A stretch of DNA of 13,587 nt from JBHELG01 sp046263195 (lineage in GTDB: Bacteria > Actinomycetota > Nitriliruptoria > Nitriliruptorales > JAHWKO01), in NCBI GenBank assembly GCA_046263195.1, contig JBHELG010000121.1:1-13587 (forward strand). The letters are read 5' to 3'. The notes under the pieces are model-generated. The model was not told where the DNA came from and ran no database searches. It saw only the letters and a program-made list of their open reading frames with translations. Shown here piece by piece: positions 6,319-13,274 of the stretch (positions within the stretch are counted from its first letter, which is position 1; each line of letters begins with the position of its first letter). The position numbers and the translations under genes are program-made.

Positions 6319-6337
6319 CGCGGGGGTGTCCCCCGTG
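6319..6337. terminator. GC hairpin downstream of the hydrolase gene
   Basis: CGGGGG (6321-6326) and CCCCCG (6330-6335) enclose the 3-base loop TGT; one G-U and one further G-C pair extend it to an 8-pair stem. It lies in the 218-base gap 6255-6472, between the minus-strand hydrolase stop and the LLM gene start on the same strand. It has no T-run. It could end the upstream transcript or be a leader structure of the LLM gene. Confidence 0.4.
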
Positions 6338-6427
6338 ATGCTGGCTGCAGGCTACGAGGGATGAGTGGAGCGCAGTTTCGCGCGCTCGGCCTGTTGGCCA
6401 GGCTCCTTCTCTCCCATGTCCTGCCGA

Positions 6428-6466
6428 GCGGGAGGCACTACGTGTCGACTGCGCGCCTCCTCCCGC
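6428..6466 (-). terminator. Terminator-like hairpin after the alpha/beta hydrolase
   Basis: GCGGGAGGC (6428-6436) can pair with the arm GCCTCCTCCCGC (6455-6466), with a 3-base bulge on one side. On the minus strand it begins 6 bases after the hydrolase stop codon (TAA 6475-6473), the right position for intrinsic termination, though without a T-run. Confidence 0.45.
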
Positions 6467-6472
6467 GGCGGC

Positions 6473-7336
6473 TTATGCATCAGCGTCCGGGAGTGTCTGC
6501 TCCTCGTCAGCCGTCTCCTTCAGGAAGGGAAGGATCGCTTCGACCAGCTGATTGGGGCGGGTGAAGGTGATGGTGTGGATGGCCCCGGGCAGCACCACGA
6601 GCCGGCCGCGGGGGATGAGGTCGGTGGCTTCCTCTGCCCAGCGCTGGGGCACGATGGGATCCCGTGAGCCGCGCACCACCAGGGTCGGCACTTGCAGGCG
6701 TGGCAACTTTTCCTCGATCGGGTCCCTCAGCGCATGGCGGGCGTCTTTCACCATCCGCCGCAAACCGATCTCCCACCAGTCCTGCGTGCTCTCGGCGTCG
6801 GCGGGCTCGGACTCGTTGCGCTCCCGCCAGCCGCTGACGACCCGACGGGCCAGCTGCCGAGGCAGGTTACGCGCCTTCGGATCCACCGTCGGGGCCTGCA
6901 GGATCAGCCGCTCGACGCGATCGGGGTGGCGCAGCGCTAGCTCCACGCTGACCTGGGACCCGTAGGAGTTTCCCAGCAGACAGGCGCGCTGCAGACCCGC
7001 CGACGTCATCCACTCGGCGAGGGCGTCGGCGAGACCGGGGAGGTCCAGGGCCCCCTGTGGCTTGTAGCTCAACCCGTGGCCAGGAAGATCAGGCGTGTAG
7101 ACGCGGCAATGAGCGGCCAGTGCCTCAGCGGTCGGCACCATGTTGCGGCTCGAGACCCCGTAGCCGTGGACCAACACCACGTCGGGACCTTCCGGGGCCT
7201 GCTCGACGGGGACGCGGGCGTGGTAGCGCCTGCCGTCCACCTCCGTCCACAGGCTGCGCAGCTCCTGTCGCGGCCGCTCCTCTTCGCCGCCTCTCGCGGC
7301 GCCTGACGTCCCCTTCCGGTCTTGTCCATACCGCAT
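6473..7336 (-). CDS. Alpha/beta hydrolase
   Basis: Counted from ATG 7336 the protein has 287 residues and is a complete alpha/beta-hydrolase fold enzyme. VVLVHGYG (53-60) supplies the oxyanion-hole HG, DLPGHG (83-88) follows, GNSYGSQ (122-128) is the nucleophile elbow with S124, RGSRDPIVP (222-230) gives the acid D226, and IH at 253-254 gives the catalytic H254. All triad members are present, so it should be active as an esterase, lipase or C-C hydrolase of unknown substrate. The ATG has the near-perfect GGAGGTGA (7351-7344) 7 bases upstream, strong evidence for an independent start. The same frame is however open upstream through the whole PAP2 gene, so a fused product is also possible. No signal peptide is seen, so it is likely cytosolic or membrane associated if fused. 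Confidence 0.88.
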   Translation of the reverse strand: MRYGQDRKGTSGAARGGEEERPRQELRSLWTEVDGRRYHARVPVEQAPEGPDVVLVHGYGVSSRNMVPTAEALAAHCRVYTPDLPGHGLSYKPQGALDLPGLADALAEWMTSAGLQRACLLGNSYGSQVSVELALRHPDRVERLILQAPTVDPKARNLPRQLARRVVSGWRERNESEPADAESTQDWWEIGLRRMVKDARHALRDPIEEKLPRLQVPTLVVRGSRDPIVPQRWAEEATDLIPRGRLVVLPGAIHTITFTRPNQLVEAILPFLKETADEEQTLPDADA

Positions 7337-8098
7337 GAAGTTCTCACCTCCGAGCGAGCGCCTTGCGCGCGTCCTGTCGCCAGACAGGCCGGGCACCAGG
7401 CCCAGTACGCGCGTAGGCGCTCTGATACGCCCTGTCCATCCTCGTCGCGCCTCGGGCCCTCCGCGCCGCCCAAGACTCCATTCTCCAGCCCGCCGTACCG
7501 CTGCCCTTACCTGTGCCGCCCCGCTCGCGTCGGAAGGCTCGCTGCGGTCCTCCTTTTCTTCTTGGACTCTTTCCTCTGCGACCGGCCACAGCTTCCCCAC
7601 ACCCCAGGGCACGATCAGTCCGACCACCCCCCCGAGGAGCACGTCGCTCAGGTGGTGGCCATTGCTGCGCACGAGCGACCAGTGAGCCGGGAATGTCGCC
7701 GCCGTCAGTGGAAGAAACAACGCCGGCATCTCCTGTGCGGCACCGAACGTGAATGCGAGGTCAGCGGCGGCGTGTCCAGAGGGGAATGAGGACGAGATCG
7801 GCCCGAGTTCCCCTTCACCCGCCCCTGCGGGCCGTCTTCTCTTCACGAGGGGCTTGACCAATAAGTTCGCGACGATCGCGGCGGCTCCGTAGCAGGCGCT
7901 GCCTCTCAAGGCTGCCCGCCGTCCCCGCCACCCGCCTGTGGCAGCCACCACGACCGCAATGCCCGCCCAAGTCTGCGGTTGCTGGGTGTAGTGCCCCAGC
8001 TTGTCGAGGACAGCAGTCAGCTTCGTCGCCATCATTCCTCGTTTCTCTGAACGGTTCAGTTCGACCTCGTAGCCCGGGATTCCCTGCAACACGGTCAT
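6473..8098 (-). CDS. PAP2-family phosphatase, open frame continuing into the alpha/beta hydrolase
   Basis: The PAP2 domain occupies about residues 27-173 of this frame. K-x6-RP is present at K82 to P90, PSGH at 106-109, and the last motif reads SLVRSNGHHLSD (141-152), keeping the catalytic His and Asp but with Leu142 where the usual SR arginine stands. Hydrophobic spans near 44-54, 67-84, 124-137 and 153-168 fit a small membrane phosphatase for lipid phosphates. After residue 173 comes about 80 residues of charged, low-complexity linker with no stop, then the complete hydrolase from M255. The internal ATG has its own strong ribosome binding site, so PAP2 may be read as a fusion, as two overlapping products, or may have lost its own stop. 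ATG 8098 overlaps the DUF2231 stop as ATGA. ATG 8035 or 8032, behind GAGGA, is an alternative start nearer the domain, and 8158 is unlikely because it lies inside the DUF2231 gene. Confidence 0.75.
   Translation of the reverse strand: MTVLQGIPGYEVELNRSEKRGMMATKLTAVLDKLGHYTQQPQTWAGIAVVVAATGGWRGRRAALRGSACYGAAAIVANLLVKPLVKRRRPAGAGEGELGPISSSFPSGHAAADLAFTFGAAQEMPALFLPLTAATFPAHWSLVRSNGHHLSDVLLGGVVGLIVPWGVGKLWPVAEERVQEEKEDRSEPSDASGAAQVRAAVRRAGEWSLGRRGGPEARRGWTGRIRAPTRVLGLVPGLSGDRTRARRSLGGENFMRYGQDRKGTSGAARGGEEERPRQELRSLWTEVDGRRYHARVPVEQAPEGPDVVLVHGYGVSSRNMVPTAEALAAHCRVYTPDLPGHGLSYKPQGALDLPGLADALAEWMTSAGLQRACLLGNSYGSQVSVELALRHPDRVERLILQAPTVDPKARNLPRQLARRVVSGWRERNESEPADAESTQDWWEIGLRRMVKDARHALRDPIEEKLPRLQVPTLVVRGSRDPIVPQRWAEEATDLIPRGRLVVLPGAIHTITFTRPNQLVEAILPFLKETADEEQTLPDADA
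7337..7351 (-). promoter_or_regulatory. Strong internal ribosome binding site before the hydrolase
   Basis: GGAGGTGA (7351-7344) is a near-full complement of the 16S rRNA tail and lies 7 bases before ATG 7336. It is the best Shine-Dalgarno match I found in the window, yet lies inside an open frame. It decides the hydrolase start. Confidence 0.8.
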
Positions 8099-8685
8099 TG
8101 GGTCTGGGCGGGGTGGGGCTTGTCGTGGGGTTCGAGGTCCTCTTCGGACCGATGCCACACCGGATGGTCGCCGGAAGTTTCCACATTGAAGCCGTAGTCG
8201 TACACGAGCGCTCCCCCGTACATCGCACCGTAGGCCACCAGGGCCCCCGCCAAGAGCGACAGAAAGGTCACCGCGCCAGGGGCCCGCGAAGCGTCGTAGT
8301 CGCCCAGGCGCAGCACGATGTCGGCGACGACGATGAGGGTGACCGTCACCATGACCGCCATGTGCCAGTTCGCGGTGCGCCAGGCCTGGGTGTGTTTCGG
8401 AGTCGACTTCAGCCAGTCCCAGAAGCCGGTGAGGGCGGCACCGAGCGAGACGATGGCGCCCCCGATGATGGTCCAGGTCCCGGACACATACGCGTCACGG
8501 GAGAAATCGGCGTCGCCCCCCGCAGCGAACGATATGAGGTCGAAGACCGCCGCCAGGATGTAGGCCGCCACGGGCAGGTCGGTCAGGGGAGGGTGAAGGG
8601 GCTTGCCGGCCCATCCCCGCAGTCCTTTGAACTTGCGTCCACGCATGGTGAGCACTGGCCGGATCGAGAAAAGCCTGTGGCGCAC
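8095..8685 (-). CDS. DUF2231 membrane protein
   Basis: The 196-residue integral membrane protein has the DUF2231 signature GKPLHPPLTDLPVAAYILAAVFDL (27-50, in two parts), in which the HPPLTDLP loop is conserved. Four hydrophobic spans are visible at about 39-55, 70-87, 108-126 and 137-160, separated by short loops, with a charged C-terminal tail rich in Asp, Glu, His and Pro. The histidines in the core recall haem- or metal-binding membrane proteins, but no function is established. The start GTG 8685 has AAGGAG about 6 bases upstream; Met14 is a weaker alternative. Its stop overlaps an ATG of the PAP2 frame as ATGA, and it follows the DoxX gene by 170 bases on the same strand, suggesting a membrane-protein transcription unit. 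Confidence 0.88.
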   Translation of the reverse strand: MRHRLFSIRPVLTMRGRKFKGLRGWAGKPLHPPLTDLPVAAYILAAVFDLISFAAGGDADFSRDAYVSGTWTIIGGAIVSLGAALTGFWDWLKSTPKHTQAWRTANWHMAVMVTVTLIVVADIVLRLGDYDASRAPGAVTFLSLLAGALVAYGAMYGGALVYDYGFNVETSGDHPVWHRSEEDLEPHDKPHPAQTQ

Positions 8686-8777
8686 AACCTCTCCTTTCCG
8701 GCTGAGGGCCGGGTGCGGGCGGGAAGATCGACCTGCGGGCCACCAATCCAGGGAGAGGCGCCCCGCACCTTCTCAGG

Positions 8778-8843
8778 CGGCGGAGAAGAGACGCGGGCTC
8801 CCGGGGGAGTCCGGCGCTCAGGGGCGATGCCTTCTCTCCGCCG
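8778..8843 (-). terminator. Structured gap between the DoxX and DUF2231 genes
   Basis: CGGCGGAGA (8778-8786) and TCTCCGCCG (8835-8843) are 9-base inverted arms about 48 bases apart. Inside them lies a second small stem, CTCC and GGAG around CGGG. The outer arm starts 12 bases after the DoxX stop. This may be an attenuator or partial terminator. The rest of the 170-base gap holds the DUF2231 ribosome binding site and nothing else recognised. Confidence 0.4.
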
Positions 8844-8855
8844 GAGGCAGGGCTC

Positions 8856-9317
8856 CTACCGGCGCCCGAAGGCGCCCCATTTCCTGGAGAGGATGGCGAG
8901 CGACAGCGCGCCCAGCAGCAGCCCGAAGTCGCGCAGGGCGATGTCCCAGTAGGTCACCGCCTCCGGGACTCCGGCGGACTGTCCCGTGACGCTGACCAGG
9001 ACCAGCGTGACGATGATGGTGCCCAGCCAGGCGGCGACGAGCAGCCCACCCACCAGTGGGGCGATCAGCACAACCAGTCCGGCAATGATCTCGATCACCC
9101 CGACGCCCATCATGATCTGGTCAGGCGTGCCCGGGAGGAAGTCCGTCACGGGTTCCCACAGGTAGATGTCCCAGTCGACCATGAAGTGGAAGAACTTGTC
9201 GAGGCCGAACAGGATCGGCGCCACGGTGAAGCCCAACCGCAGCACCCAGAACGCGAGGAAGCCCGGGTCGCGTACACCGCGAGCGGTCTCCGCTGTTTGT
9301 CTGCTCGTGGTAGCCAT
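8856..9317 (-). CDS. DoxX-family-type membrane protein
   Basis: The 153-residue protein has four hydrophobic spans at about 23-38, 68-87, 91-111 and 130-145. LRLGFTVAPILFGLDKFFHF (26-45) is the typical opening of DoxX-like small membrane proteins, and WEPVTDFLPG and GVGVIEIIAGLVVLIAPLVGG follow in the standard order. The family has been linked to quinol oxidase subunits and to redox homeostasis, but the role of this branch is unknown. ATG 9317 has GAGGTGA with only 3 bases between, and a promoter must lie in the divergent gap with the regulator gene. Downstream on the same strand come DUF2231, PAP2 and the hydrolase. The C-terminal positive residues (RKWGAFGRR) fit a cytosolic tail. Confidence 0.88.
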   Translation of the reverse strand: MATTSRQTAETARGVRDPGFLAFWVLRLGFTVAPILFGLDKFFHFMVDWDIYLWEPVTDFLPGTPDQIMMGVGVIEIIAGLVVLIAPLVGGLLVAAWLGTIIVTLVLVSVTGQSAGVPEAVTYWDIALRDFGLLLGALSLAILSRKWGAFGRR

Positions 9318-9448
9318 ACATCACCTCGCGGTAGGACTCTAACGACAACCGACGCTATTACTAGAATGTCTCTCGCCCGGGTGTCGCTGTCAAGTCTTCC
9401 GTCCAAGAATTTTGGCGTTACAGTAGACACGGTGGAGAGAGGCGCGGC
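9318..9448. promoter_or_regulatory. Divergent promoter region with inverted repeat
   Basis: This 131-base gap between two divergent genes is noticeably richer in A and T than its surroundings. GTGTCGCTGT (9381-9390) and ACAGTAGACAC (9420-9430) form an inverted repeat of GTGTC and CTGT blocks with 29 bases between. Between them lies TTCCGT (9397-9402), 16 bases before TACAGT (9419-9424), a weak sigma70-like pair for the plus-strand regulator. The near-palindrome ATTACTAGAAT lies at 9357-9367. A ribosome binding site GGAGAG is at 9434-9439. All of this suggests operator sites for the regulator, but none is proven. Confidence 0.45.
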
Positions 9449-10174
9449 ATGGGCCGAGGCACCAGACCCTGGTTCGGACTGCTCAACGTCCTGGGCGACG
9501 AGACGCGCTGGCGCATCTACGAGCAGATCCGTCACGCGGGCCGGCCCCTCAGCCGCCAGGAGGTCGCCGAACGCGTCGGCATCCCCGTCCGCCTGGCTGC
9601 GTTCCATCTCGAACGCCTGCTCGAGGTGGGGATGCTCACGGCCAACTATGCCCGTCCTCCCGGCCGCTCGGGTCCCGGCGCGGGCCGCACCGCCAAGTAC
9701 TACGCCCCGACCGACCTCGAACTCGACTTGTCGATCCCCCAACGGCGCTACGAACTCGTCGGCACCATGCTCGTGCAAGCTCTTCAGGCCACGGCTCAGG
9801 GCGAGCCCGCCTACGAGGCCGCCTCGAGCGTCGCCGCCGGGCATGGGCGGGAGATCGGCGAGGGCACGGGACAACGTCGTCCGCGGCGGGCGGAACATCA
9901 GCGCCGCAGGACGCTCACCAACCTCCTTGAGGACCTCGCCTACGAGCCGTATCACACCCCGGAGGGGGGAATCGCGCTGCGCAACTGCCCCTTCCACTTC
10001 CTCGCACGGCGAGCGCCCGAACTCGTGTGCGCCATGAACCACGCCTTCCTGAGCGGCATCCTCGACGGCCTGGGCGAGGATGAGTTCGAGGCGCTGCTCG
10101 CCTGCCGTCAGCCCGGGGACTGCTGTGTCATTTTCGAGCCGCAAGCTTCAGACGCGGCCAACAAGGGGGGGTGA
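9449..10174 (+). CDS. Winged-helix transcriptional regulator with cysteine-rich C-terminus (SufR-like)
   Basis: The 241-residue protein has an ArsR/SufR-type winged helix at about residues 8-75 (LNVLGDETRWRIYEQI, then LSRQEVAERVGI and LAAFHLERLLEVGML). The C-terminal part reads LRNCPFHFLARR (178-189), LVCAMNHAFLSGILDGLG (192-209) and ACRQPGDCCV (218-227), giving cysteines C180, C194, C219, C225 and C226. SufR-type repressors use C-terminal cysteines of this pattern to bind an iron-sulfur cluster, so iron-sulfur or redox sensing is a reasonable inference, but no suf genes are nearby. It starts at ATG 9449 with GGAGAG upstream, divergent from the DoxX cluster, and sits 61 bases before a membrane-protein gene on its own strand. 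It may regulate both sides. The residue stretch 110-155 is charged and variable. Confidence 0.85.
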   Translation: MGRGTRPWFGLLNVLGDETRWRIYEQIRHAGRPLSRQEVAERVGIPVRLAAFHLERLLEVGMLTANYARPPGRSGPGAGRTAKYYAPTDLELDLSIPQRRYELVGTMLVQALQATAQGEPAYEAASSVAAGHGREIGEGTGQRRPRRAEHQRRRTLTNLLEDLAYEPYHTPEGGIALRNCPFHFLARRAPELVCAMNHAFLSGILDGLGEDEFEALLACRQPGDCCVIFEPQASDAANKGG

Positions 10175-10235
10175 AACGGCGATACTTGGAGGCTCGAGTG
10201 GTATGAGGGAAGGTCCAATGAGGAAGGAAACGCCA

Positions 10236-10781
10236 ATGAGCCTCGCGCGCGACCTCGTACATGGACTCATCGCCGGGGCCACCGGCACCGTGGCCCTGAA
10301 CTTGATGACCTATCTCGACATGGCACTGCGGGCACGTCCCGCGAGTCCTGTCCCGGCACAGACCGCCAAGGAACTCGCCGACGCCGCGGACGTCGACCTC
10401 GCGCCTGACAACGACGAGGAGACCGAGCAGAACCGAAGCCAGGGACTCGGCGCGCTGCTCGGCTACGTTTCGGGGCTCGGGTTCGGCGCGCTGTACGGTC
10501 TCGTCGCTCCCCGCGTCGGAGCGACGTCGGTTCCGGTGGCTGCGGGCGCGCTGACGCTCGCGACCATGGCCGGCTCCAACGTCCCTGCCACTGCGGCCGG
10601 TATCACCCACCCCAGAGAGTGGAGCGCGAAGGACTGGATCGCCGACATCGTTCCCCATCTGTTGTACGGCATCGTCACGGCGGCGGTCTTCGACACCATC
10701 AACCGCCCGGACTCCGTCAGCTCGTCCACCGATGCCCTGCTCGTCACCCCTGCAACCTTGGAGACACGGGCTGTTCGCTGA
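10236..10781 (+). CDS. Small hypothetical membrane protein
   Basis: From ATG 10236 the protein has 181 residues. LVHGLIAGATGTVALNLMTYLDM near the start, GLGALLGYVSGLGFGALYGLVAP in the middle and PVAAGALTLATMAGSNVPATAAGI after it are hydrophobic and glycine-rich, and IVPHLLYGIVTAAVFDTINR closes the core; three to four membrane spans are likely. Between the first two spans lies an acidic loop (about residues 50-66, LADAADVDLAPDNDEETEQ). I do not recognise a named family. I chose ATG 10236 because AGGAAGGA lies about 7 bases upstream. ATG 10218 and 10203 in the same frame are possible. The gene follows the regulator by 61 bases and may be one of its targets. Confidence 0.8.
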   Translation: MSLARDLVHGLIAGATGTVALNLMTYLDMALRARPASPVPAQTAKELADAADVDLAPDNDEETEQNRSQGLGALLGYVSGLGFGALYGLVAPRVGATSVPVAAGALTLATMAGSNVPATAAGITHPREWSAKDWIADIVPHLLYGIVTAAVFDTINRPDSVSSSTDALLVTPATLETRAVR

Positions 10782-10902
10782 ACGACGGGCGGCGTGCGCG
10801 TCGCGCCGGGTCGGTGGCGGGTCGCTCCCACGGCTCAATGCGCCCGCAAGACAGGACGCGGCTCCCGCCCGTTGGCGGCTCGGATAGGAAGCGGACGCAG
10901 CG

Positions 10903-12246
10903 ATGACTCAAGAGGTGGACGTCCTGATCGTCGGCGCCGGGCTGGCGGGTCTCGCCTGCGCCTTCGAACTGGTGGACGTCGGGCGTGACGTGCTCGTGCT
11001 CGAAGCCCAGGATCACGTCGGTGGGCGGACGGCCTCGTGGCTCGAGGACGGCATGCCCGTCGAGTCTGGGCTTCACCGGTGGCTGGGCTTCTTCAAGCGA
11101 CTGCCCGGACTGCTCGAACGCGCGGGCATCGCCGTTGACGAACTCCTGTGCTGGGAAGACGAGGTGGAGATCATCGTGCCCGACGGCGGGCCGAGCGGCG
11201 TCATCGGGATGGCTCCCGTGTACAAGCCCCTGCGCACGATCGGGGGGTTGCTCGGCAACAACGACCTCCTCTCCCCCGCCGAAAAGGCCGCGCTCGCCGT
11301 GTTCTTCGCCGATGGCCTGCGCACGTACGTCTCCAATCCCACCAGCCTGGACAAGCAGACCGTGAGCGGCTTCGCACGTCGTCACAAGGTCAGTGAGCGA
11401 GCGATCCGCCGGCTGCTGGAGCCGCTGACCGCCGGCATCTTCTTCCTCCCGCCGGAGCGGTATTCCGCCTTCGCCTTCTTCGGCTTCCTGGCCCCCGGGG
11501 TCCCGCGTCTGCATCGGGTGCGTCTCGGCGCCTTCATGGGCGGCATGACAGAGGTCATGACGGGACCGCTCGCCAAGGCCATCACGAACAAGGGTGGCTT
11601 GGTTGAGACCGAGCGGGAGGTCACGAGGCTGCTGCACGACGCTGGGCGGGTGACGGGAGTCGAGACCGCCGATGGAACCTACCGCTCGTCGCACGTCGTG
11701 CTCGCGACTTCCCTCTTGCCCGCCCAGCGACTGCTGCGCGAGCACTTCGCGGACCACGACTGGTTCGAACCGCTGCTGGGCATGCCGTCGATGCCGTCGG
11801 TGACGTTGCAGGCGGAACTCGACCAGCCGTCCATGGAGGTGGACCGGACCGCGTTCGGGCCCGGGACCGCGTGGGGGAGCTTCGCCGAGCAGTCGCGTAC
11901 GACTTTCCGCCACGCCCCTGGCCGGCTGTCGATCATCCTCACACCACCGGAACGCTTCCTGCATCTTCCCGACGACGAGGTGTTCCGGATCGTCTGCGGC
12001 GATGGGGAGCGGCTGGGTTTCGATCTCGCCGGTCACACCACCGATTTTCGCGTCGTTTCCCTCCCTCACGACTTCTACTCCCTCGAGCCGGGCAACGACT
12101 GGCGGCGGCCGGAACAACGCACCCCCATCCCGGGGCTGACCCTCGCGGGCGACTACACGCGGCAGCGCTTCCTCGCGAGCATGGAGGGCGCCGTCATCTC
12201 GGGCCAGAAAGCGGCGGGCATCGTCTCCGGCTCCAAGACCGACTAG
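10903..12246 (+). CDS. FAD-dependent oxidoreductase (phytoene desaturase / HpnE / amine oxidase superfamily)
   Basis: The 447-residue flavoprotein begins with the dinucleotide-binding motif DVLIVGAGLAGLACAFEL (6-23), ends the second strand with E34 and continues with VGGRTAS (39-45). ESGLHRWLGFFKRLPGLLERAGI follows, a block typical of carotenoid desaturases and of hydroxysqualene dehydroxylase HpnE. The closing block IPGLTLAGDYTRQRFLASMEGAVISGQKAA is the matching FAD-binding end of this superfamily. The protein is complete. Substrate cannot be told; isoprenoid or other hydrophobic polyene compounds are typical, and no phytoene synthase is visible nearby. The ribosome binding site is weak (AGGAAG about 11 bases upstream of ATG 10903). 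A short-chain dehydrogenase starts 9 bases after the stop, suggesting an operon. The 121-base gap before it (10782-10902) holds no other clear feature. Confidence 0.9.
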   Translation: MTQEVDVLIVGAGLAGLACAFELVDVGRDVLVLEAQDHVGGRTASWLEDGMPVESGLHRWLGFFKRLPGLLERAGIAVDELLCWEDEVEIIVPDGGPSGVIGMAPVYKPLRTIGGLLGNNDLLSPAEKAALAVFFADGLRTYVSNPTSLDKQTVSGFARRHKVSERAIRRLLEPLTAGIFFLPPERYSAFAFFGFLAPGVPRLHRVRLGAFMGGMTEVMTGPLAKAITNKGGLVETEREVTRLLHDAGRVTGVETADGTYRSSHVVLATSLLPAQRLLREHFADHDWFEPLLGMPSMPSVTLQAELDQPSMEVDRTAFGPGTAWGSFAEQSRTTFRHAPGRLSIILTPPERFLHLPDDEVFRIVCGDGERLGFDLAGHTTDFRVVSLPHDFYSLEPGNDWRRPEQRTPIPGLTLAGDYTRQRFLASMEGAVISGQKAAGIVSGSKTD

Positions 12247-12255
12247 GCGCGCGGG

Positions 12256-13245
12256 ATGGCCAACGAAAAGGCTCTCGCGGGTTCCGTCGTCGTGATCACG
12301 GGAGCATCGAGCGGAATAGGCAAGGCGGCCGCGCTGGCCTTCGCCGCGGAGGGGGCGAACGTCGTTCTCGCAGCGCGGAGGCTCGCGGCGCTCGAGGTCA
12401 CCGCGCAGGAGTGCCGGAATCTCGGCGTAGCTGCCGTCGCGGTTGCGGCCGACACCACTGATCCCCGAGACGTCGAGCGCATCGCGACCCGTGCACTCGA
12501 CGAGTTCGGGCACTTCGATGTCTGGATCAACAACGCGTCCTGCTTGATGTTCGGCAGCCTGGAGCAGACGCCGGCCGACGCCTACACGCGGCTGGTCGAG
12601 GTCAACCTCTTCGGCTACGTGAACGGGGCTCGCTGCGCGCTCAGCCACTTCCGGGAACGAGGGCGGGGGGTGCTCATCAACAACGCGTCGCTCTTTTCCA
12701 TCATGCCGACCGGCTACACGAATGCGTACACGACCACGAAGCACGGGGTCGAGGGCTTCTCCGATGCCCTACGCCAGGAACTCGTGCCTTCGCAGGACAT
12801 CCACGTCGTGAAGATCTTGCCCGCCGGAGTCGACACCCCGATCCTCCAGCATGCGGCCAACTACAGCGGACGGACCATCCGTCCGCTCTATCCCCTGGTC
12901 TCCGCCCAGAGGGTCGCGAAGGTCATGGTCCGCAGCGCCTTGCGCCCACGGCGGGCAGTGGTGGTCGGCCGCCTCGGCCGCCTGAATGCGGCGCTCTACC
13001 ACAGCGCACCTTTGCTCGGCGGCTGGGTCTACGGTCGCATGGCTGCCAAAGCGCTCGAGAGGGCCGACCCGTCGCCCGAGACCCACGGCAACGTGTTCGA
13101 ACCGGTAGCGGACGGAATCTCGACAAGCGGGGGTCTGCGGGGCCGGTCGCGCCGCTGGTGGGTGGTGCCGGTCGGGGCGCTCGTCGCGCTCTCGGCCGGC
13201 GAACTGACGCGACGGTGGATTCGACATGCGAGGCTGGGCGGCTGA
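12256..13245 (+). CDS. Short-chain dehydrogenase/reductase with C-terminal extension and membrane anchor
   Basis: The 329-residue protein is a classical SDR with a Rossmann fold. TGASSGIG (15-22) is the nucleotide-binding glycine motif, NNA (92-94) follows, and S145, Y158 and K162 of the YTTTK block form the catalytic triad; N117 is the fourth active residue. After the core at about residue 230, a C-terminal extension contains ALERADPSPETHGNVFEP, a block I associate with a particular SDR subgroup. The last 30 residues (WWVVPVGALVALSAGEL) form one hydrophobic span, which would anchor the enzyme to the membrane. ATG 12256 has no clear ribosome binding site, so translation is probably coupled to the flavoprotein gene. 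Together with the flavoprotein it could carry out sequential oxidation of a lipid-like substrate (inference). Confidence 0.9.
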   Translation: MANEKALAGSVVVITGASSGIGKAAALAFAAEGANVVLAARRLAALEVTAQECRNLGVAAVAVAADTTDPRDVERIATRALDEFGHFDVWINNASCLMFGSLEQTPADAYTRLVEVNLFGYVNGARCALSHFRERGRGVLINNASLFSIMPTGYTNAYTTTKHGVEGFSDALRQELVPSQDIHVVKILPAGVDTPILQHAANYSGRTIRPLYPLVSAQRVAKVMVRSALRPRRAVVVGRLGRLNAALYHSAPLLGGWVYGRMAAKALERADPSPETHGNVFEPVADGISTSGGLRGRSRRWWVVPVGALVALSAGELTRRWIRHARLGG

Positions 13246-13274
13246 GGCGGCCCCTCGCCCCCTCGGGCTTCCCC

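Noticed and set aside
6389..6403. Small inverted repeat GCCTG/CAGGC in the gap before the hydrolase stop
   Set aside because: Only 5 pairs; the two nearby hairpins are far stronger.
7069..7589. Other-frame minus-strand reading frames across the PAP2-hydrolase linker
   Set aside because: I considered that a frameshift might hide the true PAP2 C-terminus, but these frames show only arginine-rich low-complexity sequence.
9146..10144. Long minus-strand frame opposite the regulator
   Set aside because: Antisense shadow; it even passes through the divergent promoter region.
10785..10872. 8-base inverted arms ACGGGCGG and CCGCCCGT before the FAD gene
   Set aside because: Arms are 72 bases apart and GC-only in character; expected by chance in this composition.
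10744..12744. 666-codon minus-strand frame opposite the FAD and SDR genes
   Set aside because: Length is explained by GC-rich codon bias on the opposite strand. It shows no domain, and both plus-strand genes are complete with catalytic motifs.
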